From positions 62,001 to 126,000 of the forward strand of contig JBLDXI010000024.1 in NCBI GenBank assembly GCA_047495785.1: a stretch of 64,000 nt of DNA, written 5' to 3'. The number at the start of each line of letters is the position of its first letter. Position 1 is the first letter of the stretch. The DNA is from Lepidodermella squamata. Taxonomy: Eukaryota > Gastrotricha. The notes beneath the pieces were generated by a model. It had not been told where the DNA came from. It did not search any database and was given only the letters and a program-made list of their open reading frames with translations. The position numbers were made by a program, and so were the translations under genes. Positions 34,269 through 47,186 of this stretch are shown here, piece by piece.

Positions 34269-35891
34269 ATGGCAAAAGACAATGACGATAACTTGGATGG
34301 GTCCAACAAGCTCGAAGTCGAGCCAATCAAGCGAGGATATTGGTATGGTTTGACGAATAAAGAATGGATTTCGTTGAAAATGCTATACGTATCGAAGAAT
34401 GGAGGTAGAATTCAGTATGTCATCAACCGAATTTGCAATTAATCGAATAATTTTTCAGCTATGGGCTCTCTTGTGCCATTTGTGGTTGCTTATTACAAAT
34501 CCAGAGGTCTAACCTCGTCTCAAATCGGCATAATCGAATGCTTCGTGCCTCTTGTTAATGGTATTGCTCGACCTCTTGCGGGAGCCTTGTCGGACAAAAC
34601 TGGCCACCATCGAATCATTCTCTGTCTTTCCTTCCTTTCTTTGGCTGCCTTATACGGTCCTTTGGTTTTCATCCCCGAGCAATTTGATGCCAGAAACAGC
34701 TCAGCATCTGTTAATAATACTAACTACTCAGTTAGCTTGTCGATCGCTGACTTGAATGACTCGTCAACACTAGCAAACGAAACATCAAGTCCAGGCGCAC
34801 TTGCCAGCGTTTTTGCTCCGATTTTCGTCCTGCGCGTGTTAGGCGCGATCCCATTTGCCCCAACTTTCAGCTTGACAGATTCCATAGCTCACAGTGCACT
34901 GGGTGATAAATCGAACCACAAATATTGGGGTCAGCAACGCATGTTTGGAACAATCGCCAGCTCGATTGTAGGCGGAATTCAAGGCATTGCCGTCGACATT
35001 GCTGGCAACTTCCTTCCAGTATTCATCGTTTTTACTGTGCTCAACATAGCCGCTGCTGGTATCAGCATGTTTTGGATACCGAGTGCGGAAACGATAAAGA
35101 AATCTATCAGCAAACCAATGCTTGGAGACGAATTGGGGCTATGTGATAGCTTGGCAAAAATTACCAAGAGTCCTTTGTTTATTGTCGCGTGTTCCGTTTC
35201 GGTGCTTTCCGGATTCTTAGCCGCAGTTGTTTTCATTGTCTCGCCGCAATGGGTGCTGCACCTGGGTGGCACTAAACGTGTACTCGGTGTTACAGCACTC
35301 GTAGGACGCGGAGTAGAAATTCCTGGTTTCATGTTTTCGGGTAGCATCGTTGCGAAAATCGGCGATGCGGCATGTTTCCTAGTCATGTTCGCTGGCTATT
35401 CAATACGATTTTTCGCGGCTGCATTTCTCACTCCTGAGCTGGTTTGGCTCTCAATTCCGTTGGAAATTTTCAACATTGTAACGTTTGTGACATTCATTGC
35501 TTCACTGATGCATTATGGTGCATCAATTTCAAACTCAAAATCGCTAGCTACAATACATTCAATTCTCCATACGTGTTTCTTCAGCATCGGAATCGGATTC
35601 GGCCACCTGTGCGCTGCCGAAGTTTACCAATACTTGGGTGGCAAATATACCCTACTGATATACTCAGCTGTCTCGGCGGCCTTTGCCATGATCTTTGGTA
35701 TTATTTACGTATTTTGGTTGAGAAAAATACTCCTACCGAAGGAAACAACAACACGGGAACAAGAAGTGGTACAGCAAGGAGATGATCCTTCTAAAGCCCC
35801 GTTGGTATTAGCAGCAGGTGTTCCAACAATAGCCACCACATCAGAATTGGTGGAATCTAATGAAATTTTGGAAGAAGATTCTGAGTTTTAG
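34269..35891 (+). CDS. MFSD6-like major facilitator transporter (gene I)
   Basis: A 12-TM carrier of about 522 aa in two exons (34269-34404, 34459-35891). I start at the first ATG in frame with the conserved leader GYWYGLTNKEW. TM1-TM2 are followed by the motif GALSDKTGHH, an MFS A-loop variant. A large N-glycosylatable loop (several NxS/T, about residues 120-170) precedes TM3. Then come APTFSLTDSIAHSAL and KYWGQQRMFGTI, a pattern I know from the MFSD6/MFS_1-like family. The C-terminal half has six more spans, and the tail is acidic. Substrate unknown. It is the first of four tandem copies and shares its first intron position and phase with gene J. Confidence 0.85.
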
Positions 35892-35898
35892 CTAAGCA

Positions 35899-35904
35899 AT
35901 AAAA
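35899..35904 (+). promoter_or_regulatory. Poly(A) signal of gene I
   Basis: AATAAA only 8 nt after the stop codon, implying an unusually short 3' UTR. Confidence 0.5.
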
Positions 35905-36586
35905 CTGATCATTTTGGTATAATCGAGCCTCATAAAATGATATTCCAAGGTATCGCATACTAATTTGCAATCTATGAAGTTGGAATCCTAATTCCTTAAA
36001 TGTTCCGGATAATCTCACTCATGTGATTCATGCAACGAAACCATCCAACTCTCGGTGGTGCCGAGATATAATTGTGCTCTCCTCACCCGTCCTATCATGT
36101 GAATACGCGATCGTGCGCTTGGGTATTCTTTCACACTACAGTACAAGCACCCATTTGGACATAAGTAAAAACGGTAAGAGCACGGCGATGAAACGAGCGA
36201 GTATACAAACAAAACAGCAGATTTATAATAATTTTACACTCCGGCCTTCATTGTGTTATATATGTGTACACCACAGTTCAGGTTTTACACCAGTAAAACC
36301 CATGACCGTGTCGCCCGCAACAGCAGCCCGCTTCCATGGACTAGTTTTTCCAACAAGTTCAATTAACACAGCCCACGCAAGAAAACTTTATAGACACCTT
36401 TTGGCTCTACCCATCTTATAATTGCGGCATGAAAATTTTTAGGTTTTTAAGCGTTTCTGGTGTTTTTGCTATTTCGCCTACAGCAGAGCCGCTCCAGGTT
36501 GTTTTCATTTCTATTATATTGAATATGTCGTGACTTGGTTATGGTAATTATTGCCGTGTTTATGGCCTTTTAAAACCCGAAATTTG

Positions 36587-36595
36587 TATATAAAG
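36587..36595 (+). promoter_or_regulatory. TATA box of gene J
   Basis: TATATAAAG about 80 nt upstream of the gene J ATG, consistent with a start site near 36620 and a leader of about 50 nt. Confidence 0.55.
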
Positions 36596-36670
36596 GGCGC
36601 TTTTAAGCTACACAAACCTGCTCAACGTGCATTTTGAACTTACAAGCAACAACTGTCTTTTAAAAATCTC

Positions 36671-38873
36671 ATGGTTGAGGGAACTGGAAAAGACACCGCT
36701 GCAGAGGGTGCAACGAAACGGCCGATGTGGTACGGCTTGACAAACACCAAGTGGCTATGCTGGAAGTTTTACTTCCTTTTTAAATATGGAGGTTAGCGAA
36801 TGTGATTGATTTCAATTTTTTAACCTCGGATTTTTTTTTATAAGCCATGGGATGCATCTTGCCATACATGGTTGTTTATCACAAAGCTCGCAATCTTTCT
36901 CCAGCTCAAATCGGTATGATTGAATGCAGCGGCTATCTACTTGGCGTGCTGGCTCGCGGCGTCGTCGGTCGCCTGGCTGACAAAACAAAAAAGCATATAT
37001 TATTGTTATCGCTATGCGTCCTGCTGTTCTCCGTCTTCCATTCGGCTCTTTACTTCGTCCAGGCGCCAAGTGAGCCCATTTTTCCGACCTATTCTATCGA
37101 TTTCGAATGCAAACCGCACACAACCGAAGAAGCTATTGTGAGTTCCTCGTTAAGAATATCCAGATTATAATTAAGACAATTCGAACAGATCAAGACTTGC
37201 AACGCTTCGTCAAGTTCGATTTTGGCAAATATTTCGAAGATAGATTCTTTCCTGCACATCTCCGGAACCTTGAGAAAAGAGCGCGGACTCATACCTCATG
37301 AGCAAAACTGTCATCTATACCAGGACGCCTGTCACATTTCTTGTAGCAACTTTGGTACGCGATAAAAGTGCAATAGTAACACGATCTTTTCGCAAGCAAT
37401 ATTTTCAGATCATCAACCTCAAAAGTTGGACATTAAATCTTTGGTGGCTGATGGCGACTGTACAACAATCGAAGCAACATACAACGCCACGCATTGGAAC
37501 TGCAATGGCACAATGATGACTAGCTGTCGCCTTAATTGCTTATGCTCAAAACATCGAGTTGAAATCGACTCGGAATCTGTTTATATTGACAGCAAAGTGT
37601 GTATAAACGAATTGCCGAAAAATGTTTCCTTAAATTTTCTTTAATAATTTTTCAGAGCTCACTTTCACCGTCGGTAATGTTCGTAGCGATTCTAGTGTTG
37701 CGGCTGCTTGCTTGCTTATGTTTCGCCCCAACATTTGCCTTGGAAGATGCCATCATTTACGATTCATTCGGACCAGAAAATAAGCAGTATTGGGGACAAC
37801 AGAAGATGTTAGGTATGCACCTTTGCTCTTATATAGCAATCTCTGACAAAGCATCACTCTGATAAAGGAACTTTTGGAGTGGGAATCGCCGCAGTCTTGA
37901 CCGGCTTTGCGATAGACTACTTTGACTCGTTCGATGTCGTATTCCAAGGTCTTATACCGTTGAGTGTGGCTGCTGTTTTAATCGCGTTCTTCTGGCTGCC
38001 AAAGGTTATTTATGACAACTAAAGCATGAAATATATCAAGTCTTCAATTCACTCCTCAGGCTGTACCAAAAACGACTGCGAAACACGCACAGGCTACGGA
38101 AATCAGGCTATGTGAAGCTCTTAAAAAAGTGTGCGGTGATCCTCTGTTTCTTGTGGCCTGCATTGTGTCATTCGCATCTGGAGCTTTCACTGGCATAGTT
38201 TTTGTGATATGGCCGCAATGGGTGCTTCACCTAGGCGCTAGCAATGTTTTGATCGGTGTAACTACAGTTTGCGGTAGTGTTTTTGAGTCAATCGGATTCT
38301 TTTTCGCTGGGGTTATTGTCACTCGTTTTGGAGAAATGATCTGCTTCCTTGCTATGTTTGCTACTTACGCTGGACGATTTTTCGCCTACTCTTATCTAAC
38401 CCCGGCAACAGTTTGGTTGAGCTTACCATTGGAAATATGTCAGCTAACCTGTTTTTCGTTCTTTCTCGGAGCTCTCACTCACTACGCCGCACGAATCGCC
38501 CCGCCAGGTATTTACTGCAAAATAGGGATATTTGAATATATACCCAGTTATAACTTTTTAAGGAATGTCAGCTACTGTTCAAGCTATTTTCCATTCCTTG
38601 AACTTTGGCTTTGGAATCGCTGCTGGTGTGTTGAGCTCTGGAGCCATCTATCATAAACTTGGTGGAATGATAACATTCCACATCTACGCAACAATATCTC
38701 TTGCGCTATTTTTGATCACGCTGATTTTTCATTGCATTTACTCTCGCTTGTCTGGGAAGAAATCTCAATCCGTGAAGGCTGAGAAAATAGGACAGCACAA
38801 AGCAGTTGCAGTTGCCCGAGATGTGGAGCATCTCCTACGGCAGCAAAGGGATCTGGAATCCCAATCCAAATAA
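36671..38873 (+). CDS. MFSD6-like major facilitator transporter (gene J)
   Basis: About 606 aa from eight exons: 36671-36791, 36845-37137, 37189-37354, 37409-37596, 37656-37812, 37868-38004, 38060-38507 and 38563-38873. The core matches gene I: leader MWYGLTNTKW, GCILPYMVVYHKARNLSPAQ, GRLADKTKKH, APTFALEDAI, QYWGQQKMLG, and VIWPQWVLHLGASN, which parallels VSPQWVLHLGGTK. The first extracellular loop is greatly enlarged (about residues 110-240), with some 12 cysteines and NxS/T sites, probably a disulfide-bonded ectodomain; the family usually has a shorter loop here. The tail is basic and cytosolic. Substrate unknown. Confidence 0.83.
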
Positions 38874-40099
38874 TCAACTTGCGCTTTGAACCTATTGACT
38901 CTAATGAACTATTATGACTATGCTGTCGATGCGTTAAAGAATATGAAATTATTGATAAAAAGTTTTTCCCAGGCAGCTGACACCTTGATTGGGATTGTTT
39001 GATAGGTTGGGCTTTGAGAGTCTCGTGGACATCCTACGTCACAATAGCAAGCCATAGCTCACAATTTTCAGCGGAAAAGCCGTAGTACCACCTAAAACTG
39101 TGAGCCGGTCAACAACTCAAGAGCTCTCAAATATGCCAATATGCTGGAAAATCTTTGCCGCTCGCTTGACTTTGGCTTGTTTCAAGAACGCTCTAGCACT
39201 CGAAGCATCAAAATGTACGACACATGAATGTATTCATTTTGGTCGCTTTAAGAAACGGCTTTCCATCCGAGGCGGATCCATTTGGGGTGGATTTCAGCCG
39301 ACGCAAGTGGGCCCGTCGATCACTGAGAAAAGATAGTGACAACAAATGAAAAGCTACTAAAACGCAATTATTATGCGTCTAAATTTTTATTACTATTTCA
39401 AAAAAGTAGAAATTTTGATTAATCGATTTTATTTATTTTTGAGGGACGACCTTCACAGGGAACGCGTCGTTACCGATCGCGGTGATTTCTTGGGAGACGA
39501 TCTTTTCTGCAGTGTTAGTTGCGTTGCGGGTTGCCGGTTACGGTCTCTGAAATCCAGCGGTATAAGACGCGCGGTAGAAAGAAATTAACTTTTACTATGG
39601 AATGACCTCAAGCGATTCGGCTTCTTGAACTTATTGCATCATAGTGAGATGACAAGAGTCTAAACTGTAAACTGATACCGTTACATTCATCCGTCCAAAG
39701 TATTATTGTCTTGGTAAGGCATTAGTCAGCAAAGCATTAGCTTTTTGTCACTTTTTTGCACCAAACCAGATTTCTGTGATTTTTTGCTGGAAATATGGGT
39801 GCTGGTAGAACTTTAAACCCAAGATGAACGTTAAACTTAAGATATGTCTGATTTAAGTATACCAAATCAGTTACTTATGTTTCCGAAACCTGCCAAGGTG
39901 ACCTCATTGCTCATCTTGGTGTATCGACTTCTATTTCTGACTATTTTTTTAAATTCCGGAGTGGATAATTGACATTGCTTCACGCGACCAGCGCCTAGCC
40001 CGTTAGTATCATCTGGTCATCCACAATGAAGAATTTACAGTTTATTTTCTTCTGCTCTATTAGTTAAATCTTAGTGCTTAGCTGGATGTTTTCGCTGAG
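38874..40099. other. Intergenic between MFS genes J and K
   Basis: 1.2 kb with no supported exon. Short ORFs at 39100-39336 and 39373-39588 have no MFS similarity, so this does not look like a decayed fifth copy. Confidence 0.5.
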
Positions 40100-41941
40100 A
40101 TGCCATCGGAGAAAGTCGAGAGAAATTCTATGTGCAAGTTCGAAAAGCGCTTGCTACCTTTGAAGTTCGTATATTTTTGGACCTATGCTGGTAACTTTGC
40201 ATTTATACCGACAGTTCACGTTGTTCTTATACCGTGTTTCGTTAACAGGTGCCGCCGCGCTTTTCCCTTTCTTTGTGACATGTTAGTTTTAATAGCGTTT
40301 GGAATATCAGGGATGTCATATAAATTTCTGTTTATTCCTATTCAGACTATAATGAGATCGGCCTTACAGCAACCGAGTTGTCGATCATTCAAGCCGCAGT
40401 CACCTTCGTATCCTTGTTCGTGCGTCTAATAATTGGTAGAATCGCTGATATATCCACCTACTATCGATCGTGTCTCGCTGTTGCTTTGATATGGTGTGCT
40501 GTGTTACATCTTCCTCATATGCTGATACCGAAAATTCCACCCGCTTCTGGAAATGCCTCGTCAGTAGAAAATTTTACTATTTCGACCAATTCTGTCGTTG
40601 TGGAATCTGCTTACAATGCCGGGGACTATACATTTGTTTGGCTCTCTGAATGGATATCACCCACGCGGGCAAATATATTCATGGCGCTGATGCTTATTCG
40701 TGTAATAGCTTCTAGTGCCGTGTCCCCAGCCATGTCGCTCACTGATACTTTTGGTTTGTATTAGAAATACTGCTTGTGAAGTTATATATTTCATATTGTC
40801 AGGATACGGCCTTTCAAATGGCGACCAGAAACTGTGGGGCCGGCAACGCTGTTTCACTACTTTTGGATGGGCTTTCTCTACCGTTTGCATTGGATACTAT
40901 TTGCGCGTTGCCCAAACGCATTACTACCTGTTTGTTATAACTGGCTCTTTCTTTGTTATCGCCGCTTTCTCGACAGCGTTTTTGTCACCATTACACCATC
41001 ATAGCTCTGACATAGGAGATCCCACTACCGGCAACAAGTTGCTATGGAAAGTTTTATCTCGGCCCCAAGTCGTTGTTTATCTGATCTTCACCACGATCAA
41101 TGGCATGTTATTGGCGATGGAGTACAATTTTCTATTCCTCTTTCTAACGGAACATGGCGCTGACGAGTTATTGATAGGAATGCACCAAGCAGTCGATTCT
41201 CTTGTCGAATTGCCGATGTTCTTTTTCTCAGGCTATATTGTCAAATCTCTCGGCTACGTCCCATGCTTTTGCATATCCTTTGTGGCCTATATCGTTCGGC
41301 TGATGGGATATTCCTTCCTCGCGAATCCGCTTTACTTCGTCCTCCTGATTGAAGTAAGATTTCTGCATGTCCATATGTGTGACATTAAAAAACTATATTT
41401 TCAGCTGACCCATGGATTTTCGTTTACGCTGTTTCTTGCTGCTGGCTCTGGTTATGCAGATGCGTTAACACCTCCTGGTTGTCCTGCTACTTTACAAGCG
41501 ATTTTCAATAGCTTCTATTTTAATTTGGGTAAATTTTTATGAAAATTCGAGGTGAAAATTGTAAAATATTAATTAATTTTAGGGGTTGGCATCGGAGAAC
41601 TAGGCGGTGGCTATTTATATCCATACATCGGCGCGAGATGGTTCTTTCGAGTGGGTGCGATTGTCGCGCTTCTCAGCGCTGCTTTTTATTCCATATTATG
41701 GTATACATGGATCAGAAAATTGGACCAACGCGATCTGAGGAGATCTGAATCAGAGAAAGGCATTAAATCAGTCGAAGTGAATGGAATTAAACGAGACGGC
41801 GCGGCGCTGCTTTTCGATAACAACTACAACGATTTAGCGCACATCGACGACGAAACTGGCGAAGTTGACATAAAGCTGAGTCTAATTAATGACCATAAGA
41901 TGCATTATTCTAACAGCAACAACGATAAAATTACTTTCTAG
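40100..41941 (+). CDS. MFSD6-like major facilitator transporter (gene K)
   Basis: About 521 aa from exons 40100-40190, 40249-40281, 40346-40753, 40803-41353, 41405-41528 and 41583-41941. Motifs: KFVYFWTYAG (TM1), GLTATELSIIQAAV, GRIADISTYYRS, AVSPAMSLTDTFG, KLWGRQRCFTTFGWAFST, ELLIGMHQAVDSLVELPMFF, and YIGARWFF near the last span. Exon 40249-40281 is a 33-nt small exon completing TM1. The family pattern S-x-TD-F-G then WGRQR matches genes I, J and L. It shares two late introns with L, at LLIE|LTHGFS and FNLG|VGIGE in the same phases, so K and L form a subfamily apart from I and J. Substrate unknown. Confidence 0.84.
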
Positions 41942-43497
41942 GATTTTCTAATTTGATGATAAATCGTATAGTTTCTTCCTTTTCTCGAAATCTCTTCCTT
42001 TAATTTGAGCTGAATGAACGAAAATTTGTGAGTAATATTTTAAAAATTTACCTGTATATTTGAGCATAATATCTGAGGTGATATGAATCTTAATATTTAC
42101 GAAAACTTGTCTAATTTCTCTAGTAATTATAGTGAGATCTCGTGTAAAATTTGCTGAGATCCAGTGTTGATTCTTTACAACGGTTGTTGATGTTTTCCGA
42201 CGGAATTATGACTGTTTCATTTCCGCTGTATTTCTAACGCCAAGATAAAGCTAACCGGTGCTCAATGGCTACTCCCTTACGGTAGCCGACTCCTGCTCTT
42301 GTGGCAATCACTTTACTTACCATTATACTTCTTTATGTGAAATCATCTGCGATCGAATTTGTGCACTCTTCATATTCATGCGCGATGTAAATCGCCCAAT
42401 AAATAGTGGACGGGAACGCGAATGCCGATTGCAGTGTTTTTGTTGTTATTATTATGATTGCCGTTGTATCACCGTGCTAATACGGCGCCAAATGATGATC
42501 CCGAAATGAAGGCGTGTTATTTTTTCCCATGAAAACACAGATACACAGTCAGTATCTGACTGTGCGAGGAAGCAGGTTGTTTTTACAGCGCGGCAGCAGC
42601 AGCCGATGTGTAAAAGGCAGTCCTTAGAGCCGCGGATCCTGTTTCTTGCCGAGAGATAGCCACTGCGTCGCCAAATCCCTTCTGATCGTCCACCGCCTTA
42701 CAGCTCATTTCACATCCACAAACATACACGCTGTATTCCTACAGGGATTTCAGCCGGATCGGATTTAGCAGCGTATTCTCTTTTTTTAATAAAACTGGCG
42801 GCGCCACAACTAATTTGAGGCGATTGCGATTGCAGGTAAGCGCTACCTATACGCCGGCGATAGTTGTATATTTAATCACGATAAAACGCGCTTCATAGCT
42901 TTTTGTGACTTCATCAGCTTGAAAGCGACGTGACACGTGTATAAAAACTAATCGTACCGCTGCTTAACACGCAAAAATTTTAATGCACTGCTTGCGTTGG
43001 TAAAATTTCGCTGTTAACTTTAGAAAAATAGAGGCCTCGATTCAGTTTCAAAAGAAAACTAAATTGGGGGAGTTTTCTGCGCTTCCTGGCGTCCCTTTAC
43101 GTACTGTATTTTCTAAATGCTAAATATCGGCTATTTCCTCTCGAACGAAATTTCCCCATTCCCCACACCTATTACTTAGCAGCATGATTCTTAATTACTT
43201 ATATGGAGCTTGATTTGAAAGAATGTGCACTCCTGTTCCGCCTCCTCGCTATAAGCAGCGCCAGCCAGTATTGCTCTTCAGACCCTTATTTGCCGCTTAT
43301 ATAAATCCGTTTTTTTTGTATTCATTGTGTTATTATCGACTTTGAGGTCAGCACATGCTTTATCGTTCCTTGAAAATCCTGCTTTTGCACATTCACACTG
43401 TCTGCATGCGGCCAATAATTATGAGCACTCGGCACTGAGAGGCAATCGTTTGTCTGACAACTTGAAATAATTGCTGATTGCTGACAAACAATAAAAC
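41942..43497. other. Intergenic between MFS genes K and L
   Basis: 1.55 kb. No exon is supported; it should contain the gene K 3' UTR and the gene L promoter. Confidence 0.5.
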
Positions 43498-46270
43498 ATG
43501 GATTTACTTACGACTCCGATTAATAGAATGCCGGTGACGCCGACGCTAAGCCGCGCAAACAGCATCAACTGGCACCTGCACACCATGGCGCCGTCGCCGC
43601 GCGCCTCGCCAAGACCCAGCCGCCAGGCGAGCCGGGTGCAGTCTCGGGCGCCGTCTTGCGGGCCGTCGCGCATGTCGTCGCGTGTGCCATCCCTGGCCGG
43701 CACGCGGACATCGCGCGTTCGAACAACCCGCTCATCGCCTCAATCGAGTCGGCACAGCTTCCGCACGCCCGTGGTGATGGTGCAAGACGTCGACGACGGG
43801 GTGACGCTGATCTCGTCAGCTGGCGACGCTGAGGACCTGCGCCCACCGCCTCAAAAGCGCTGGTACCAACCTGAGCGCCACCTTATCGCAATAAAATTCG
43901 TATATTTATTCGTATATGCGAACACGGCGTGTCTCATCCCATACTTTGTTACTTTCTACCTCGAATGGTTTGTTATTTTTTTGTTTCGACGTAATGACGA
44001 AATGAAGTTTAATTTTTCAGGGGTTTAACTCCGTCGGAGCTTTCGCTTATTCAGGCTGTCGTGCCGTTTTTTGGTTTCATCGTGAGACCTATAATTGGTC
44101 GATTGGCAGACGTAACCAACAGGCATAGAGCTGTATTCGCTGCCTGCTGCTTATGGTGAGTCATTGAAAATATATTACATTAACCAAAGCAACTATGCGT
44201 TTGTCTCTTTCTAGGTGCGCTTTCTTTCACATACCGCACATGTTTGTACCTAAATTGACACCGATTGGCGAATCAGCGGCGATATGCAGTAATCATCATC
44301 ACGCGGCATGTACAACACCGGTTCCAGCTATTAATGACACTTTCACGTATGGCGTCGCCAAAGATTTTAATACCACCTTCACCAGCACTGCCATGCCGAT
44401 CTCAAATTTCACATCTACTACTACTACCACTTCCAATCCTGGCGCTAATGCCGATCAATCATCAGGCGCGCCTTCGGTTGGAATTTTCAGTGACCCAGAC
44501 CGATTGCCAACTTTGACGCTGCTTTTGGGGCTGCGCTTGGTCGCCTATGCTGGACAGGCGCCGACGCAAGATCTCGCTGATGCGTTTTGCTTCGCGGCGA
44601 CTGAACGCGACCCGAGACGTTGGGGCCGTCAAAGGGCATGGTCAACAGTCGGTTGGGCTGGGGCTACTCTTTCTGTCGGCTACATCTTGAACACCATGGG
44701 TAAGGACTTGAAATATTCTTAATGAGATCAGATGTCTTATTTCCCATGAGTATTTTGATGTTTTTAATTACTTGCATTTCGATTTGAAGGTACGCATTAC
44801 TGGCTCTTCGCCATGACGGCTGTATTCAACGTTGCCGCTGCTATAGCTATAATTTTCCTCGAACCTTTGAGCGAAGGAGCACCAACAAATATAGGACATG
44901 GTGGTGTTTCCGGTCATGCGAATGCAGGAACAACCGCGAGTAGCGCTACCCAGAGCAATCACAGTAGTCGAAGATCTCGCTCAATACGTTCCTTCACAAG
45001 CAGTCAGTATCGTCGGCCAACTACAGCTTCTTCGAGTACAACCGGAGCCTTCTCGGCGTCTTCGCGACTATCAATGACAGCGGCTTCCGTTACAACCTTT
45101 GACACAGCCACTTCACTGCTTCGAACATCTTCCCACCGAAGTGACACTTCGCAAGTCACTCAACCCAAAGTGACGCTAACAGCTTTGTTGAAGCAAACTC
45201 ACGTCCAGATTTACTTGCTCTTTTCCATGCTGAGCGGGTCGTTGTTGGCTATCGAATTCAGCTTTTTGCTCATTTTCATCACAAACCTAGGCGGTACCGA
45301 GTTGTTGATCGGCATGCATCAAGTTGTTGACAGCATGTCCGAATTTCCGCTCTTCTTATTTTCCGGCTACATCATCTCCTACGTCGGTTTCGTACCGTGT
45401 TTCTGTATTTCTTTCCTAACCTACATCATTCGCCTGCTCTCTTATTCCTTCCTTGAACCGCCACTCTACTACGTCCTTATAGTCGAGGTTTTTCAGATTT
45501 TCAAGAGATAATCTGTTCTACGAGATTGTTTAAATTTAGATAGTTCATTGCTTTAGCTTCACCCTCTACGTTGCGGCAGGTTAATATTTAAATTTTAATT
45601 AAATTCACGATTCCAAGTTTTTGATAGGAACTGCTTATGCCGACTCGATCACCGCACCGGGTCTGGAGGCGACTCTGCAGTCCCTTTTTCAAGGAGTTTT
45701 CTTTGGCTTAGGTTGGATGGGTTTAAAATTAAAAAGTTCCTGAACTGGTTTTTGTAATTTCCTGTAGGCATGGGGGCTGGAAATCTCGTCGGCGGTATTT
45801 TGTATGAAATAATCGGTCCGAGATGGCTTTTCCGTGGCGGAGCTGTTGCAGCTGCGATCTGTGCCGCCGCGTATGCAACTATCTACTACTCAGGCGTGTT
45901 GAAGATGCGTAAGGCATCCGAATCGAGACGCTCCTCAGTTACGAACCTTTCACGGGTGCTGTTGCAAAACGAAGCGAGTACGGCGACACCTTCGACGGTT
46001 GCCGCCTACGACGGGCCTTGCTCGATGAGCATCAAGACGATTGATAACGACACGTCGACCCTGGCGCCGGAAGACGCGCGCAGTCTGTCTCGGCGCAGCT
46101 GCAGCCTGCAAGTGCCGCCGTCGCCTGTGCCTACGTCGGAGCTGTTCCGAGCTGCCGACGGCCTACACCGGTCGCCCGGGTCAGGCCGCGTGCCCATGGT
46201 AGTTATGATGACGCCGCTGACAGCTCGCATCGTCGCGCGCGACGGTGTGATACGCTTCATTGATGATTAG
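43498..46270 (+). CDS. MFSD6-like major facilitator transporter with long N-terminal extension (gene L)
   Basis: About 804 aa from exons 43498-43967, 44021-44155, 44215-44699, 44790-45487, 45540-45579, 45628-45711 and 45768-46270. An extension of about 115 residues, rich in Ser, Arg and Pro, precedes the MFS core; its codons are more GC-rich than the rest. The core has HLIAIKFVYLFVYAN, GRLADVTNRHRA, a Thr-rich glycosylatable loop, APTQDLADAFCFA, RRWGRQRAWSTVGWAG, ELLIGMHQVVDSMSEFP and IIGPRWLFRGGA. A Ser/Thr-rich loop of about 100 residues (roughly 393-496) separates the two halves. The C-tail of about 120 residues is also Ser-rich. Long disordered termini suggest phosphorylation-based regulation. 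It is closest to K by intron positions. Confidence 0.84.
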
Positions 46271-46802
46271 CTGCATTTCAACCTATAGCTACTCATCGAT
46301 TTCGATTTCTTTCGAGGGTGTCCAAGCTGAGAATTTCGTTACTCGAACCAGGCTTTTCCGTGACATTAAATACTGGATAGCCTTGAGTGCTTATCAGACC
46401 TTCATATCTTCGCCAATGTGCTACGGCGAATCGATATTTGAACTAGATAATTAATATAGTTTCTTTCCGGCTAATAAAACTTGATTTCGGAAATCCTGAA
46501 AATTAGTAAAGCCAATCGTGATTCACCAATGTTTCCTGTCAAACGGGTGATTTATAAATATCCCTGTATGTAAACCTTCACAGACATCATCAGTTGAAGA
46601 TCGGCATTCCAATTTTATTAATGAATTTTGACCGTGTTACTTGAAAAAGAAATAGCCGTTAAAAGGACTGTTTGTTCTATTAGATGTCACAACGATACAA
46701 TTATCGCTCAAACACAAAAAAACCGCAACCACAGTACGTTAAGGAAGACTTTTTTGCTAGTGCAGAAACATTAAGTCTCGCCCGATTCCGGAAAACAGTC
46801 TA
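46271..46802. other. 3' flank of gene L
   Basis: About 530 bp with the gene L 3' UTR; no exon is supported. Gene L (+) converges here with INSIG (-). Confidence 0.5.
46473..46478 (+). promoter_or_regulatory. Poly(A) signal of gene L
   Basis: AATAAA about 200 nt after the gene L stop codon. Confidence 0.5.
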
Positions 46803-47120
46803 TCAAGTATTGTTATTTGAAGCAGCTCGGTGGACACATGCAACAACTAAAAGAATAAATTGATTGACGCTACGCTGAAGCCAGCGATGAGTCATCGAGG
46901 CATCAAAATGGGGCTCTCTCATGATCACAAGTTCAAGACCGGCAAAAAGCACAAAAAGAAATGGGGTCACCAATGAACGACGAGGAAACACCGGATTTAC
47001 AAACATATAAGTAACACGAGTGAAATTTAGGAACGCCGACAGATCATTGAAAGGCACGGACCAAATGATCATTATTAGTGAAGGAACCCAGCGCAACGGC
47101 GGGGCCAGTAAAAAACGCAT
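46803..47120 (-). CDS. Possible small membrane protein downstream of INSIG
   Basis: A 105-codon frame on the same strand, starting 67 nt past the INSIG stop. It has two hydrophobic stretches (about residues 14-24 and 51-65). I recognise no family. Its closeness to INSIG could mean a dicistronic or operon-like transcript, but it could equally be chance or 3' UTR sequence. Weakly supported. Confidence 0.2.
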   Translation of the reverse strand: MRFLLAPPLRWVPSLIMIIWSVPFNDLSAFLNFTRVTYMFVNPVFPRRSLVTPFLFVLFAGLELVIMREPHFDASMTHRWLQRSVNQFILLVVACVHRAASNNNT

Positions 47121-47186
47121 GAAAGTAGGTTCTTTTCATTCATATCACGATTCCACTGTTATCATAATATAAGTTATCGCGCAGGC

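Larger units (their letters stand above)
35892..36670. other. Intergenic between MFS genes I and J
   Basis: About 780 bp containing the gene I poly(A) signal and the gene J TATA box. No further exon is supported. Confidence 0.5.

Noticed and set aside
38874-40099. Decayed fifth MFS copy between genes J and K
   Set aside because: No fragments of MFS motifs are found on either strand.
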